Assembly (NCBI GenBank): GCA_036377075.1
Contig: DASUZB010000120.1
Span: forward strand, 1 to 55,077
Direction of reading: 5' to 3'
Length of the DNA stretch: 55,077 bases
Source of the DNA: DASUZB01 sp036377075
GTDB lineage: Bacteria > Actinomycetota > CALGFH01
The translations under genes and the position numbers were made by a program. Below are positions 54,707-55,077 of the stretch, piece after piece. The number at the start of each line of letters is the position of its first letter. The stretch's first letter is position 1. The notes below the pieces were generated by a model, which made no database searches, had not been told where the DNA came from, and saw only the letters and a list, made by a program, of their open reading frames with translations.

Positions 54707-55077
54707 TCAGGCGGCCGGCGGCGCGGCGGGCAGGTACGGGCGCACGGCCGCAAGGTGGTCGACCACGCGGGCGGCCTGGCTGCGGTCCGGGTCGAGGTCG
54801 GGGTTGTAGATGGTCACCGTCCAGCCGGCGCAGCCCGGGAGGGCCAGCGCCGCCGCCTCGGCCTCGGCGAGCTGCTCCCAGGTCAGGCCGCCTGGCTGGG
54901 GGTAGTCGACCGCGGCGAGCTGGTCGCTGGCGAGCACGTCGAGGTCGGTGTGGAGCCACCACGCGGGCGCCTCGGCGGCCAGCTCGGCCGCCGCGGCGGA
55001 TGCCAGCGCCCGTGGGCCGCGTGCCACCACCTCCAGGTCCGAGTACAGCGGCACGGTCCCGCGGAGGGACGCGACCC
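54707..55077 (-). CDS. Arginase/agmatinase-family protein, C-terminal part (cut by window edge)
   Basis: About 123 residues visible, 5' end beyond the window. TVPLYSDLEVVARGP, WWLHTDLDVLASDQLAAVDYPQPGGLTWEQLAEAEAAAL and GWTVTIYNPDLDPDR match the second metal cluster of ureohydrolases: H-x-D-L-D-V-L, followed by P-x-P-G-G-L-x-x-x-x-L and a final (E/N)-x-x-P. In place of the usual S-x-D-x-D-x-x-D it has H-T-D-L-D-V-L, so the metal site is modified and the substrate unclear. It reads toward the KamB-like gene, 59 bp away. Confidence 0.75.
   Translation of the reverse strand, partial: VASLRGTVPLYSDLEVVARGPRALASAAAAELAAEAPAWWLHTDLDVLASDQLAAVDYPQPGGLTWEQLAEAEAAALALPGCAGWTVTIYNPDLDPDRSQAARVVDHLAAVRPYLPAAPPAA

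Noticed and set aside
1..55077. tRNA, rRNA, CRISPR, transposase, integrase or phage genes
   Set aside because: None seen by reading; the window looks like stable chromosome apart from the OsmC inverted repeat and the ABC deletion scar.

Overview
This is a very GC-rich (roughly 70-75%) bacterial chromosome segment with densely packed genes, many GTG starts, 1-8 nt gene overlaps and Shine-Dalgarno sites of the GGAGG type. The gene content (FIST protein, CGNR/ABATE regulator, PASTA kinase-like protein, DUF5317, KamB-type rRNA methylase, DrrAB-type ABC pair, F420-type FrhB protein, actinobacterial-style sulfur leader peptide) points to an uncultivated or little-studied member of the Actinomycetota, probably a soil heterotroph. 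I cannot name a genus. I saw no rRNA, tRNA, CRISPR array, IS element, integrase or replication origin.

Layout. 1-10.6 kb: lipoprotein start (cut by the window edge), FIST protein, a secreted FG-GAP/GDPD fusion, a RibD-like reductase pair, an MFS carrier, a VanZ-like protein, a methyltransferase, and a GH15 trehalase/glucoamylase coupled to a CGNR regulator. 10.6-14.0 kb: MFS drug-type carrier with no in-frame stop, CPA2 antiporter, small membrane protein. 14.1-14.8 kb: an OsmC-like gene whose resolving-pair Cys codon is an in-frame TGA (candidate selenoprotein), flanked by a 72-bp inverted repeat of its own 3' end. 15-21 kb: DUF3800-like protein, cupin plus two zeta-crystallin-type oxidoreductases, PASTA pseudokinase, sensor-domain protein. 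21-25.6 kb: membrane-anchored alpha/beta hydrolase, Hsp20 with a duplicated operator, LapA-like protein, lipoprotein, anti-sigma-type ATPase. 25.7-27.5 kb: a divergent MerR regulator facing a MerR-type promoter that drives three tandem, related 35-38-residue membrane peptides and a DUF5317 protein. 27.5-36.3 kb: sugar epimerase, DrrAB-like ABC exporter with TetR control, three glycosyltransferase-type genes, DUF5317 fragment. 36.3-41 kb: a sugar-acid/arabinoside catabolic locus (enolase-superfamily dehydratase, FadR-type regulator, truncated MalG permease, GH127). 41-42.4 kb: DUF1326-DUF2182 pair. 42.4-47.6 kb: a sulfate-assimilation operon on the minus strand (leader peptide, small coupled ORF, APS reductase, sulfite reductase, FrhB-like F420H2:ferredoxin-type protein, unknown, siroheme synthase) carrying the same GC palindrome just upstream of three of its start codons. 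47.7-55 kb: secreted anchored protein, giant LuxR-type ATPase regulator, MocR regulator with DMT exporter, KamB-like rRNA methylase and an arginase-family protein cut by the window edge.

The most interesting items are: (1) the candidate Sec-containing OsmC with swappable C-termini; (2) the MerR / three-micropeptide / DUF5317 module; (3) the repeated palindromic element and the F420-linked composition of the sulfite-reduction operon. All functional statements are inferred from sequence reading alone; no database search was possible.
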